Shown piece by piece: positions 50,884-60,436 of a stretch of DNA of 64,000 nucleotides; position 1 is the first letter of the stretch; the number at the start of each line of letters is the position of its first letter. Position numbers and translations under genes: made by a program. The notes beneath the pieces are model-generated. The model searched no databases, had not been told where the DNA came from, and saw only the letters and a program-made list of their open reading frames with translations. The stretch lies in NCBI RefSeq assembly GCF_021390325.1, contig NZ_JAJUWU010000003.1:372001-436000 (forward strand), in the 5' to 3' direction. Source of the stretch: Jiella avicenniae (GTDB lineage: Bacteria > Pseudomonadota > Alphaproteobacteria > Rhizobiales > Rhizobiaceae).

Positions 50884-52554
50884 ATGGCAGATCAGCACTT
50901 CTCCTCGTGGAGCCGCCCGTCGCGGCGCCGGGTTCTTTCCCTCATCGGCGCCTCTTCCGCCGCCCTCGTCGCCCCTGGCCTGTTCGGCAAGGGTTCGGCC
51001 ATGGCCGCCCCGCCGTCGGAGCCGACCGGTCAGGTCATCGTCGGCTTTTCCCAGGAGCCGACGATCTTCAACCCGCACATGCCGCATATCGAGGTGGACG
51101 AAGGCATCCACTTCTCGCTCTTCGACCCGCTGTTCATCGTCGACGACAAGGGCGAATTCCAGCCGTCCCTCGCCACGGAGGTACCGAGCGTCGAGAACGG
51201 CGGCATCTCGGAGGATGGCCTGCACTGGAAGATCAAGCTGCGCGACGACGTCAAATGGCACGACGGCAAGCCGTTCACCGCCGAGGACGTCAAGTTCACC
51301 ATCGAGCTTCTGGTCGATCCGGACTTCCGGAGCTGGCGGCGCGACGGCCACGAACTGGTCGAGAACCTGACGGTGGTCTCGCCGACCGAGCTGACCTTCG
51401 ACCTGAAGTCGCCATACGCGCCCTATCCGTCGATTCTGGCCGCGACCTTCATCGTGCCCAAGCACATCCTCGGCGAAGAAGCCGACAAGAACAACGCGCC
51501 CTACAACAATGCCCCCGTTGGCACCGGCCCGTTCAAATGGGTCGAGCGGATGGCGGGCGACCACATCACGCTCGAAGCCAACGAGGACTATTTCGGCGAA
51601 GGTCCCTATCTCAAACGGCTGATCTACAAGTACATCCCCGATCTCACCGTCCTCTACACCCAGTTCAAGACCGGCGACATCGACGTCGTCGGGCTGCAGT
51701 GGATCACGCCGGACAAGTACCAGGAGGCCAAGGATCTTCCCGGCAAGTCGGTCGCCGTCGTGCCCGCCGCCACGGTCGAATCCCTGTCCTTCAACATGGA
51801 CCGGCCGCAGTTCAAGGATCCGAAGGTTCGCCAGGCGCTCTACCACGCGCTCGACAAGCAGACGATCATCGACGCGCTCTATTACGGCCTGCCGACGCCG
51901 ACCGAAACCTTCATGCCGCAGCAATCGGCCTACTACAACGCCGACCTGCCAAAGCACGAATACGACCCGGAAAAGGCCAAGAGCCTGCTCGACGAAGCCG
52001 GTTGGATGCCGGGCGGCGATGGCATCCGTGAAAAGGACGGGGTGAAGCTCGCCTTCACCAACTCGACCACCGCCGGCAATCACATCCGCGAACAGGCCCA
52101 GCAGTTCATCCAGCAGTCGTTCAAGGAGATCGGCGTCGACATGTCGATCTCCAACCTGCCGCCGGCCGTCATGTGGGGCGATTACTGGATGATGTCGAAG
52201 TTCGATTCCGTCGTCGTCGGCATCAACTTCCTCACCGGCTCCGATCCGGACGTGTCGAACTACCTCGCCCCGACCTCGATCCCCGCCAAGGGCGGCGCCG
52301 GCCAGAACACCTGGCAGTACGACAGCGAGGAGGTCGGCAAGCTCCTGGACGAAGGCGGATCGACCTTCGTGACCGAGGAGCGCAAGGCCGCCTACATGAA
52401 GTTGCAGGAGGTCGTGCGCAGCGACCTGCCCTTCCTGCCGATGTTCCAATACGCCACGGTGCGCGGCCACAAGGAGGGCGTCGAGGGCGTCGTGCCGAAC
52501 ATCAACGTGCGGATCGACAGCTGGGACGTCGCCACCTGGTACTGGGACAAATAA
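50884..52554 (+). CDS. Peptide/opine ABC transporter substrate-binding protein
   Basis: A 556-aa extracytoplasmic binding protein (SBP family 5). The N terminus is a twin-arginine signal (SRRRVLSLIG near residues 13-22, hydrophobic stretch, AMAAP). The mature protein has the family's GFSQEPTIFNPHM, LRDDVKWHDGKPFTAEDV and FNMDRPQFKDPKVRQAL. Tat export suggests it folds in the cytoplasm. AGAAGGA lies upstream. It starts the transport part of the oxidase operon. Confidence 0.94.
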   Translation: MADQHFSSWSRPSRRRVLSLIGASSAALVAPGLFGKGSAMAAPPSEPTGQVIVGFSQEPTIFNPHMPHIEVDEGIHFSLFDPLFIVDDKGEFQPSLATEVPSVENGGISEDGLHWKIKLRDDVKWHDGKPFTAEDVKFTIELLVDPDFRSWRRDGHELVENLTVVSPTELTFDLKSPYAPYPSILAATFIVPKHILGEEADKNNAPYNNAPVGTGPFKWVERMAGDHITLEANEDYFGEGPYLKRLIYKYIPDLTVLYTQFKTGDIDVVGLQWITPDKYQEAKDLPGKSVAVVPAATVESLSFNMDRPQFKDPKVRQALYHALDKQTIIDALYYGLPTPTETFMPQQSAYYNADLPKHEYDPEKAKSLLDEAGWMPGGDGIREKDGVKLAFTNSTTAGNHIREQAQQFIQQSFKEIGVDMSISNLPPAVMWGDYWMMSKFDSVVVGINFLTGSDPDVSNYLAPTSIPAKGGAGQNTWQYDSEEVGKLLDEGGSTFVTEERKAAYMKLQEVVRSDLPFLPMFQYATVRGHKEGVEGVVPNINVRIDSWDVATWYWDK

Positions 52555-52567
52555 GGCCGTCCCGCCG

Positions 52568-52589
52568 CGGCCGATGATCCCGTCGGCCG
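52568..52589 (+). terminator. Hairpin after the first peptide-binding-protein gene
   Basis: CGGCCGA pairs with TCGGCCG around an 8-base loop, 14 bp after the binding-protein stop. The bases after it are not T-rich. It is in the same position relative to the binding-protein gene as other hairpins in the window. The 113-bp gap holds no gene. Confidence 0.45.
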
Positions 52590-52667
52590 TGGCCTCTTCG
52601 TTCCACTTCTCACCCCGTCGTCCGGCGCCCGCGGCCCGAGGCGGATCTTGCGGAAGCGAATTCGACG

Positions 52668-53618
52668 ATGCTGCGCTTTCTCTTCGGACGACTCTGGCAG
52701 AGCCTCGTTCTCCTCGTCATCGTCTCGGTGATCGGCTTTGCCGTGCTCAACCTCGCGCCCGGCGGCCCGCTGTCGCAATTTGCCCTGACGCCCGGCATGA
52801 CGCAGGCCCAGCTCGCCCGCATCGCCCACCAGATGGGCCTCGATCGCCCGCTCCCCGTGCAGTACTGGGAGTGGTTCACCCGGCTCCTGCAGGGTGACTG
52901 GGGCCGGTCCTACCGCGACAACCAGCCGGTGCTATCGGTGATCTGGTCGCATCTTATGGCGACGCTTCTCCTGATGGGGACCTCGACCCTCATCTCGGTG
53001 CTCATCGGGACGTGGGTCGGCGTCCTCGGCGCCTTGCGGCGCTACTCGATCTTCGACTACGCCGCGACCGTCGGCGCCATGGTGGCCCTGTCGATCCCGA
53101 CCTTCTGGTTCGGCCTGATCGCGATCTACCTCTTCTCGCTCCGCCTCGGCTGGCTGCCGGCCGGGAACATGTACACGATCGGCGACGGCTCGGTGCTCGA
53201 CTATGCGGTCCACCTGATCATGCCGAGCCTCGTCCTCGCCCTCGTCAACGTCGCCGTCTGGAGCCGCTACATGCGCACGGCGGTGCTCGACGTGATGAAC
53301 CAGGATTTCGTTCGCACCGCGCGGGCCAAGGGGCTCACCCGCTGGGCCGTCCTGACGCGTCACATCCTGCGCAATGCGCTGGTGCCGATGATCACCCTGC
53401 TCGGCCTGCAACTGCCGACGATCCTCGGCGGCGCCCTCGTCACCGAGACCGTGTTCACCTGGCCGGGCATGGGCCGGCTGTTCCTCGATAGCCTCGGCTA
53501 CAGCGACTATCCGGTGGTGATGGGGCTCTTGATGCTCTCGGCGATCCTCGTCCTCGTCGGCAATCTCATGGCGGACATCGCCGTCGCCGTCATCGATCCA
53601 CGCATCAGGCTCGGCTGA
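52668..53618 (+). CDS. Peptide ABC transporter permease (DppB type)
   Basis: A 316-aa inner-membrane permease. The N-terminal DppB helix (LWQSLVLLVIVSVIGFAVLN) is followed by the GGPLSQF and MGLDRPLPVQYWEW loop. Five further segments follow, with the EAA loop VRTARAKGLTRWAVLTRH near 220-237. VTETVFTWPGMGRL is the usual late motif. It works with the next permease and probably with the fused ATPase at 46.4 kb. Confidence 0.94.
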   Translation: MLRFLFGRLWQSLVLLVIVSVIGFAVLNLAPGGPLSQFALTPGMTQAQLARIAHQMGLDRPLPVQYWEWFTRLLQGDWGRSYRDNQPVLSVIWSHLMATLLLMGTSTLISVLIGTWVGVLGALRRYSIFDYAATVGAMVALSIPTFWFGLIAIYLFSLRLGWLPAGNMYTIGDGSVLDYAVHLIMPSLVLALVNVAVWSRYMRTAVLDVMNQDFVRTARAKGLTRWAVLTRHILRNALVPMITLLGLQLPTILGGALVTETVFTWPGMGRLFLDSLGYSDYPVVMGLLMLSAILVLVGNLMADIAVAVIDPRIRLG

Positions 53619-53629
53619 GGGGGCGCAAG

Positions 53630-54517
53630 ATGACCGACATGGCATTCAAGGCCGATCCCGCCCCGACGCAGCGCTGGTGGCAGCGGCGCGCGGTCAGGCG
53701 CTTCCTGCGGCATCGCCTCGCCTTGTTCGGGCTCGCGATCATCGTCCTCCTGGTGCTCGCCTGCGTCGTCGGGCCCTATCTCCTGCCCTTCGACGACCTC
53801 TACATCGACCTTCGCGCACGCTTCGCGCCGCCCCTCACCGGCTCGCACATCTTCGGCACCGATCCTCTGGGGCGCGATCTCGCCGCCCGGCTCTTCATGG
53901 CCGGCCGGATCTCGCTCCTCGTCGGCTTCGCCGCGATGTTGATCTCCACCGTCTTCGGCAGCCTGATCGGCATTCTCGCCGGCTATTACGGCGGCAAGGT
54001 CGGCGCGGTCCTGATGCGCTTCGTCGACGCGATGCTGTCCTTCCCGAGCATCTTCCTCCTGCTCGCGCTCGCGGCCTTCATCAAGCCGAGCCCGATCATG
54101 ATCACGGTCATCATCGCGGCGACGAGCTGGATGGAGATCACCCGCATCGTCGAGGCGGAGATCAAGTCGCTTCGCGAACGCGACTTCATCATGGCGGCAC
54201 GGACCCTGGGCCTGTCCAACGGCCAGATCATGTTCCGCGAGCTCCTGCCGAACGCCATGGGGCCGATCATCGTCGCGGCGACGCTCACCGTCGCGCGGGC
54301 GATCCTGCTCGAAGCCTATGTCAGCTTCCTCGGCTACGGCATCCAGCCGCCGCTGCCGAGCTGGGGCAACATGCTGAACGGCGCCCAGCAATATCTCGAT
54401 TCGGCGCCCTGGCTGGCGATCGTCCCCGGCGTCGCGATCACGCTGGCCGTCACCGGCTTCAACTTCGTCGGCGACGGCCTGCGCGACGCGCTCGACGCGC
54501 GCAGCGACATCGCCTGA
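53630..54517 (+). CDS. Peptide ABC transporter permease (DppC type)
   Basis: A 295-aa permease with six hydrophobic segments. Family landmarks are HIFGTDPLGRDLAARLFMAG, a helix with SLLVGFAAMLISTVFGSLIG, the EAA loop IMAARTLGLSNGQIMFRE and EAYVSFLGYGIQPPLPSWG. It is 11 bases after the DppB-type gene. No separate ATPase follows, which fits use of the fused ATPase upstream. Confidence 0.94.
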   Translation: MTDMAFKADPAPTQRWWQRRAVRRFLRHRLALFGLAIIVLLVLACVVGPYLLPFDDLYIDLRARFAPPLTGSHIFGTDPLGRDLAARLFMAGRISLLVGFAAMLISTVFGSLIGILAGYYGGKVGAVLMRFVDAMLSFPSIFLLLALAAFIKPSPIMITVIIAATSWMEITRIVEAEIKSLRERDFIMAARTLGLSNGQIMFRELLPNAMGPIIVAATLTVARAILLEAYVSFLGYGIQPPLPSWGNMLNGAQQYLDSAPWLAIVPGVAITLAVTGFNFVGDGLRDALDARSDIA

Positions 54518-54549
54518 GCCGCAGCCCTCATCCGGGCGGAGACACTTCC

Positions 54550-55872
54550 ATGAACCGCTTCTCGCCCTTCGAGGCCTCCCTCTGGTTTGCGACGGCCGAG
54601 CCGGCCCCGGCGACGCGGGCGCTGGCGGAAAGCCTCGACGCGGACGTCTGCATCGTCGGGGCGGGCTACACCGGCCTGACGACGGCACTGGAGCTGGCCA
54701 AGAAGAACGTCTCCGTCGTCGTTCTCGAAGCCCAGGAGGCCGGCTTCGGCGGGTCGGGCCGCAACGCCGGCCACTGCACGCCGACCTTCACCCACTATTC
54801 GCTCGGCGAGTTGCGCCGCATGCTGGGCGAGCCCTGGGCCGAGCGGCTGATCCAGCGCCAGACCCGCGCCAACGACCGGGTCGGGGCGATGATCCGCGAC
54901 TATCAGATCGCCTGCGAGTGGCAGCAGAACGGCTATGTGATGGGGGCGCTGCAGCCGGCCAACATCCCCGCGCTGGAGCAGAAGGTCGAGGAATACAACG
55001 CCGTCGGCGCGAGGACCCGGCTGCTGAATGACGGGGCGGCCCGGGAGATCACCGGTTCGCCGCGCCTCATCGGCGGCTGGCAACATGAGGAAGGCGGCCA
55101 TCTCAACCCGCTCGGCTATGCCCGCGGCCTTGCCCGTGCGGTGATGCAGGAGGGCGGCCGCCTGTTCACCCACTCGCCGGTCCGATCCGTCGAGCGACAG
55201 GCGGGACGATGGCGGGTCGAGACCCCGAAAGGCGCCGTTCTGGCCGACAAGGTCATCTTCGCCACGGGAGCCTACACGGTGGGCGGCTGGCCGAAGCTCG
55301 AGCAAACATTCAAGATCATGCGCGTCTTCGTCGCCGCGACCCAGCCGCTTTCGGAAGAGACGCGGCGCCACGTCCTGCCGCAGAACACGACGATGCACGA
55401 CGGGCGCGGCGACATCTACGTCTACAAATACGACCGCGACGGGCGAATCGTCGCCTCGATGTTCCCGATGGGCCGGCGCGGCGTCGACCTCGCCTACACG
55501 CGGCAGGTGATGACCGACCGGCTGAAATGGCTGCATCCGGACATTCGCGAAGAGATCCGCTGGGAGTATCTCTGGTTCGGCGAACTCGACATGCAGTACC
55601 GCACCGTGCCGCGGCTCTACGATCTCGCCCCCGGCATCGTCGGCCTCACGGGTCTGTCCGGACGCGGCGTTCCGACCGGCTCGATGCTCGGCGGCATCCT
55701 GTCGGAATGGGCCATGGACGTGCCGGAGAAGGATCTTTCCCTGCGGCTGGAGCCGCTGCGCGCCGCGCCCTTCTACATGGCCTTCGGGCCGCAGCTCTCG
55801 CTGCGCTATCACCGCGCGAAGGAGTGGCTGAGCGCCAGACGCAGCGGATCGCCCCTGCCGCCGCATGCCTGA
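54550..55872 (+). CDS. FAD-dependent oxidoreductase, PuuB/DAO type
   Basis: A 440-aa flavoenzyme similar to gamma-glutamylputrescine oxidase and related amine oxidases. It has VCIVGAGYTGLTTALELA (33-50), the GGSGRNAGHCTPTF segment that in PuuB relatives contacts FAD, and a late GLSGRGVPTGSMLGG. It is second of its kind in the operon and differs strongly from the enzyme at 49.5 kb. Imported amines or D-amino-acid derivatives are plausible substrates. Confidence 0.92.
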   Translation: MNRFSPFEASLWFATAEPAPATRALAESLDADVCIVGAGYTGLTTALELAKKNVSVVVLEAQEAGFGGSGRNAGHCTPTFTHYSLGELRRMLGEPWAERLIQRQTRANDRVGAMIRDYQIACEWQQNGYVMGALQPANIPALEQKVEEYNAVGARTRLLNDGAAREITGSPRLIGGWQHEEGGHLNPLGYARGLARAVMQEGGRLFTHSPVRSVERQAGRWRVETPKGAVLADKVIFATGAYTVGGWPKLEQTFKIMRVFVAATQPLSEETRRHVLPQNTTMHDGRGDIYVYKYDRDGRIVASMFPMGRRGVDLAYTRQVMTDRLKWLHPDIREEIRWEYLWFGELDMQYRTVPRLYDLAPGIVGLTGLSGRGVPTGSMLGGILSEWAMDVPEKDLSLRLEPLRAAPFYMAFGPQLSLRYHRAKEWLSARRSGSPLPPHA

Positions 55873-55968
55873 CGGCGGGCCGGGATTTCATGATGCGGCG
55901 AATGCGCCGCGTTGAAGATCGCGGGTTGCGACGACACATAAGCTGTCTTCCAACCATGAGGTTCAGCC

Positions 55969-56484
55969 ATGACGTCCAAGACCGAACGCGCCATTCTCGC
56001 CGGCGGCTGCTTCTGGGGCATGCAGCAACTCATCCGGCGGATGCCCGGCGTCGTCTCGACCCGGGTGGGCTATTCCGGCGGCAACGTCGAGAACGCCACC
56101 TACCGCGACCACGGCACCCATGCCGAGGCGATCGAGATCACCTTCGATCCCGACCGGACGAGCTTTCGCGATCTCCTCGAATTCTTCTTCCAGATCCACG
56201 ATCCGTCGACCCCGAACCGCCAGGGCAACGATCGCGGCATGAGCTATCGCTCGGCGATCTTCTACACCAGCGACGAGCAGAAGCGCGTCGCCGAGGAGAC
56301 GATCGCCGACGTCGACGCCTCCGGGATCTGGCCGGGCAAGGTCGTCACCGAAGTGGCGGAGGCCGGTGCGTTCTGGGAAGCCGAGCCGGAGCACCAGGAC
56401 TATCTGGAACGGATTCCGAACGGCTACACCTGCCACTTCGTCCGGCCGAACTGGAAGCTGCCCCGCCGTCAGTCGGCGGCGTGA
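55969..56484 (+). CDS. msrA: Peptide-methionine (S)-S-oxide reductase
   Basis: A 171-aa MsrA that reduces methionine-S-sulfoxide in proteins or free. It has the defining GGCFWG with catalytic C14. Further landmarks are [17 protein letters not shown] and [15 protein letters not shown]. There are no other cysteines toward the C terminus except C149 region (TCHFVRP), a possible resolving residue. It lies between two peptide transporter operons, which is unusual for this housekeeping repair gene. A small hairpin (GCGGCG-aatg-CGCCGC) precedes it. Confidence 0.95.
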   Translation: MTSKTERAILAGGCFWGMQQLIRRMPGVVSTRVGYSGGNVENATYRDHGTHAEAIEITFDPDRTSFRDLLEFFFQIHDPSTPNRQGNDRGMSYRSAIFYTSDEQKRVAEETIADVDASGIWPGKVVTEVAEAGAFWEAEPEHQDYLERIPNGYTCHFVRPNWKLPRRQSAA

Positions 56485-56740
56485 CGCCGTCCAGGCCGCG
56501 ACCATCCGACAGGATCGCTCTCGCCGGCCGCGCGCCGGCGAAGCCGGCGCGGTGAGGCGAGACGGAGGAGAACCGGCGCGCCGTCGTGGAGCTTCACCGG
56601 ACGGCACGGCGGCGACGATCTGCGAGATCGGTGGACATGCGCTGAAAATGGGCTTGCCTCCCGAATGGGCGATGGCCTAGCTTCCTCAACGAGTTGAAAC
56701 GAGATCCCGGCAACGGACCGGGTGAGACGAAAGGCTGTTC
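56485..56740. other. Intergenic region with strong hairpin after msrA
   Basis: The 256 bp contain a perfect 9-bp stem CGCGCCGGC-GAA-GCCGGCGCG at 56531-56551, 46 bp after the msrA stop, without a T run. It could end msrA transcription by a GC-hairpin alone or be a repeat element. Toward the next gene, TTGCCT (56654-56659) and CTAGCT (56677-56682) could form a weak promoter with a spacing of 17 bp. No gene is seen. Confidence 0.5.
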
Positions 56741-58369
56741 ATGGGTTTCCTCCTGCCGTTCCCGTCCTCTCGCGCCATCCGTCGCACGGCGGCTGCGACG
56801 CTGCTGTCCGCCGCAGGCCTTTTCGCGGCGCCGGCCGCTTTCGCCGAAACGCCGGCGGACACGCTGGTCATCGCCAACACCATCGACGACCTGAAGAGCC
56901 TCGATCCCGCCGAGAGCTTCGAATTCTCCGGCGGCGACGTCATCAACAACCTCTACGACAAGCTGATCGAGCTCGATCCCCAGACGTTGAAGATGGGCCC
57001 CGGTCTCGCCACGAGCTGGGAAGTCTCGGAAGACGGCAAGACCTTCACCTTCAAGCTCGACACCAGCCGCAAGTTCGCTTCGGGCAATCCGGTGCGCGCC
57101 GAGGACGTCGTCTGGTCGCTCCGGCGCGTCGTCAAGCTCGACAAGACCCCCTCCTTCATCATCACCCAGTTCGGCCTGACCAAGGACAATGTCGACGAGA
57201 CCATCAAGCAGGTCGACGACGAAACCGTCAGCATCACGGTCGACAGGCCCTATGCGCCGTCCTTCCTCTACAACGCGCTGACCGCCGACGTCGGCGGCAT
57301 CGTCGACGAGAAGTTGGCGATGGAGAACGCCTCGGGCGACGACATGGGCAACGAGTGGCTGAAGACCCATTCCGCCGGTGCCGGTCCCTACACGCTGCGC
57401 GGCTGGAAGCCGAACGAATCGGTGATCATGGAGGCCAACGAGAACTATCCGAGCGCGCCCGCGATGAAGCGCGTCTTCGTCCGGCACGTGCCCGAACCGG
57501 CGACCCAGCGGCTGCTGCTGGAGCGTGGCGACATCGACATCGCCCGCAACCTCACGCCGGAGGACATCGCGGCCGTCGAGGGCAACGACAAGCTCAAGGT
57601 CTTCGAGCAGCCGCGCGGCCGAATCTACTACATTTCCGGCAATCAGAAGATGAAGGAACTCGCGACGCCCGGCGTCATGCAGGCGATCAAGTACCTCGTC
57701 GACTACGACGGCATCGCCAACTCGTTCCTGAAGGGTCAGGTCGTCGTCAATCAGCAGTTCCTGCCGATCGGCTTCCTCGGCGCGATCGACGACAAGCCGT
57801 TCAAGCTCGACGTCGAGAAGGCCAAGAAGATGCTCGCCGATGCCGGCTATCCCGACGGCTTCACGGTCGAACTCCTCGTGCGAAACGCCCAGGATCGCCT
57901 CGCCATCGCCCAGGCGGTGCAGAATACGCTCGGACAGGCCGGCATCAAGGTGAACATCAAGCCGGCGACCGGCTCGGAGGTTCTGTCCATCTATCGCGCC
58001 CGCAAGGCCGAGCTGACCCTTGAGGTCTGGGGGCCGGACTATCCGGATCCGAACACCAATGCCTCGGTCTTCGCCGAGAACCCGGACAATTCCGACGAAG
58101 CCCAGTTGACCGGCAATCTCTCCTGGCGCAACGCCTACGCCGCCGAGGCGACGACCAAGATGGCCGAGGACGCGGTGGTCGAGAAGGATACCGACAAGCG
58201 CGCCGCGATGTACGAGGAGATGCAGCGGATCGGCAACGAGAAGTCCCCCTTCGTCCTGATGTTCCAGCAGCAGGAGCAGGACGGCATGCAGAAGAACGTC
58301 GAGGGTTTCTCGACTGGCGGCGCCGTCTCCTCGGCCTTCTACAAGGCGGTGACGAAGTCGTCCGAGTGA
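56741..58369 (+). CDS. Peptide ABC transporter substrate-binding protein
   Basis: A 542-aa SBP-family-5 receptor. A signal peptide with a hydrophobic core (TLLSAAGLFAAPAAFAE) ends at about residue 36. The mature protein has TIDDLKSLDPAESFEFSGG, KLDTSRKFASGNPVRAEDVV and LEVWGPDYPDPN. It is the first gene of the second peptide importer. Sequence differs clearly from the receptor at 50.9 kb, so a different ligand is expected. Confidence 0.94.
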   Translation: MGFLLPFPSSRAIRRTAAATLLSAAGLFAAPAAFAETPADTLVIANTIDDLKSLDPAESFEFSGGDVINNLYDKLIELDPQTLKMGPGLATSWEVSEDGKTFTFKLDTSRKFASGNPVRAEDVVWSLRRVVKLDKTPSFIITQFGLTKDNVDETIKQVDDETVSITVDRPYAPSFLYNALTADVGGIVDEKLAMENASGDDMGNEWLKTHSAGAGPYTLRGWKPNESVIMEANENYPSAPAMKRVFVRHVPEPATQRLLLERGDIDIARNLTPEDIAAVEGNDKLKVFEQPRGRIYYISGNQKMKELATPGVMQAIKYLVDYDGIANSFLKGQVVVNQQFLPIGFLGAIDDKPFKLDVEKAKKMLADAGYPDGFTVELLVRNAQDRLAIAQAVQNTLGQAGIKVNIKPATGSEVLSIYRARKAELTLEVWGPDYPDPNTNASVFAENPDNSDEAQLTGNLSWRNAYAAEATTKMAEDAVVEKDTDKRAAMYEEMQRIGNEKSPFVLMFQQQEQDGMQKNVEGFSTGGAVSSAFYKAVTKSSE

Positions 58370-58386
58370 CCGCACCCGCAGCCCTG

Positions 58387-58412
58387 CGCCGGCGCGTCCG
58401 AGGGCGCCGGCG
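58387..58412 (+). promoter_or_regulatory. Hairpin directly before the permease start codon
   Basis: CGCCGGCGC pairs with GCGCCGGCG (9 bp, 8-base loop) and ends at the base before ATG 58413. The only Shine-Dalgarno-like bases (GAGGG) lie in its loop and second arm. It could both protect the binding-protein message and limit permease translation. Confidence 0.6.
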
Positions 58413-59510
58413 ATGAGCCAGACACACGGCGCCCACGATCCGGCGACGGCGGAAGAGGAATCCGCCATCGCCGGCACGTCGCTCCTGCCACGCATCGCGG
58501 GGCGTTTCGGCAAGACGCTGTTCAGCCTCGTCGTCACTTTGTTCGGGTTGCTGGTCGTGACCTTCGCGATCGCCCGCCTGGTGCCGATCGATCCGGCGCT
58601 CGCGGTCGTCGGTCCGCGAGCCACGCAGGCGCAATACGAGGCGGTGCGTACCGAGATGGGGCTCGACCAGCCGATCCCGGTGCAGTTCGCGACCTATCTC
58701 GGCGATGTCGTCCGGGGCGATTTCGGCCGCTCCAACCTGACCTCTCGCCCGGTGATCGAGGACGTTCGCTCGGCTTTCCCCGCGACGCTGGAACTCGCGA
58801 CGCTCGCGACCCTTCTCGGCGTGCTTCTCGGCGTTCCGGCCGGGGTGGTTTCGGCGGTCAATCAGGGGCGATGGCCGGACCACGTCCTGCGCGTCGTCGG
58901 ACTGCTCGGCTATTCCATGCCGGTCTTCTGGCTCGGCCTGATCGCGCTTCTGATTTTCTACGGCCAGCTCGGCTGGGTCGGCGGCCCCGGCCGGCTCGAC
59001 GTCTCCTACGAACTCTCCTACGAGCTCGACGTGACAGCCTACACGGGATCGATCCTGATCGACTCCGCTCTTTCGGGGGCCTGGGACGTCTTCTTCAACG
59101 CTCTCACCCACATCGCCCTGCCGGTCTTCGTTCTCGGCTATTTCTCGCTCGCCTACATCTCGCGGATGACCCGGTCCTTCATGCTGGAGCAGCTCGGCCA
59201 GGAATACGTCACCGCCGCCCGGGTGAAGGGCGTGCCGGAGCGGCGCGTCGTCTGGGTGCACGCGCTCGGCAACGCCATGGTGCCGCTGATCACGGTGATC
59301 GCGCTCTCCTATGCGGCGCTGCTGGAAGGCTCGGTTTTGACCGAAACCGTCTTCGCCTGGCCGGGGCTCGGCCTTTACATCACCCAGGCGCTGTTCGCCG
59401 CCGATCTCAACGCCGTCCTCGGCGGCACGGTGGTGATCGGCGTCGCCTTCATCGTGCTCAACCTTCTGTCCGACCTCCTCTACACCGTCGTCGATCCGAG
59501 GGCGCGATGA
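58413..59510 (+). CDS. Peptide ABC transporter permease (DppB type)
   Basis: A 365-aa permease, longer than usual through a 35-residue hydrophilic N-terminal extension and an insert (GRLDVSYELSYELDV) between membrane segments. Family motifs are LVPIDPALAVVG, MGLDQPIPVQFATYLGDVV, the EAA loop VTAARVKGVPERRVVWVHA and LTETVFAWPGLGLY. It overlaps the next permease in ATGA. Confidence 0.94.
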   Translation: MSQTHGAHDPATAEEESAIAGTSLLPRIAGRFGKTLFSLVVTLFGLLVVTFAIARLVPIDPALAVVGPRATQAQYEAVRTEMGLDQPIPVQFATYLGDVVRGDFGRSNLTSRPVIEDVRSAFPATLELATLATLLGVLLGVPAGVVSAVNQGRWPDHVLRVVGLLGYSMPVFWLGLIALLIFYGQLGWVGGPGRLDVSYELSYELDVTAYTGSILIDSALSGAWDVFFNALTHIALPVFVLGYFSLAYISRMTRSFMLEQLGQEYVTAARVKGVPERRVVWVHALGNAMVPLITVIALSYAALLEGSVLTETVFAWPGLGLYITQALFAADLNAVLGGTVVIGVAFIVLNLLSDLLYTVVDPRAR

Positions 59511-60436
59511 GCGACACCGTCTCCAAACCCGCCGGCGGTCTGAAGGCCTGGCTGACCAGCGACACCCCCGCCTCGCGCCTGCAGGCGCGGGCGATCGGCC
59601 TGTGGTTCGCCTGGAGCGATCTCGTCCGCAATCCGCTGGCCGTCGCCGGGCTCGTCATCGTCGTCCTTTTGATCCTGATGGCGATCTTCGCCCCGCTGAT
59701 CGCCACCGATCCGCCGAACCAGCAGAATCTGGCCGACCGGCTGATGGCGCCCGGCGTCGGCGGCCACATCCTCGGCACCGACGAACTCGGCCGGGACATC
59801 TGGAGCCGCATCGTCTACGGCTCGCGGGTGACGTTGCAGGTCGTCGCCCTCGTCGCGCTGACGGCGCCCGTCTTCGGCCTCGTCGTCGGCACCGTCGCGG
59901 GCACGATCGGCGGCTGGACCGACCGAGTGCTGATGCGCATCACCGACATCTTCCTCGCTTTTCCCCGGCTGATCCTCGCGCTGGCCTTCGTCGCCGCGCT
60001 CGGGCCCGGCATCGTCAACGCCATCTTCGCCATCGCCCTGACGGCATGGCCGCCCTATGCCCGCGTCGCGCGGGCCGAGACGCTCTCCGTGCGCCGCGCC
60101 GACTACATCGCCGCCGCGAGGCTGCAGGGCGCGGGAACCTTGAGGATAATCACCGGCCACATCATGCCGATGTGTCTGTCCTCGGTGATCATCCGTGTCA
60201 CCCTCGACATGGCCGGCATCATCCTCACCGCCGCCGGCCTCGGCTTTCTCGGCCTCGGGGCCCAGCCGCCGCTCGCCGAATGGGGCGCGATGATCTCGAC
60301 CGGCCGGCAATATCTCCTCAGCCACTGGTGGGTCGCGACCATGCCGGGCCTTGCCATCCTGACCGTCTCGCTCGGCTTCAACCTGCTCGGCGATTCGCTG
60401 CGCGACGTCCTCGATCCCCGCGGAGCACAGCGATGA
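59507..60436 (+). CDS. Peptide ABC transporter permease (DppC type)
   Basis: A 309-aa permease with six hydrophobic segments. Motifs are HILGTDELGRDIWSRIVYGS, the EAA loop IAAARLQGAGTLRIITGH and AAGLGFLGLGAQPPLAEWG. It overlaps both neighbours by four bases, so the operon is translated as a chain. Confidence 0.94.
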   Translation: MSDTVSKPAGGLKAWLTSDTPASRLQARAIGLWFAWSDLVRNPLAVAGLVIVVLLILMAIFAPLIATDPPNQQNLADRLMAPGVGGHILGTDELGRDIWSRIVYGSRVTLQVVALVALTAPVFGLVVGTVAGTIGGWTDRVLMRITDIFLAFPRLILALAFVAALGPGIVNAIFAIALTAWPPYARVARAETLSVRRADYIAAARLQGAGTLRIITGHIMPMCLSSVIIRVTLDMAGIILTAAGLGFLGLGAQPPLAEWGAMISTGRQYLLSHWWVATMPGLAILTVSLGFNLLGDSLRDVLDPRGAQR

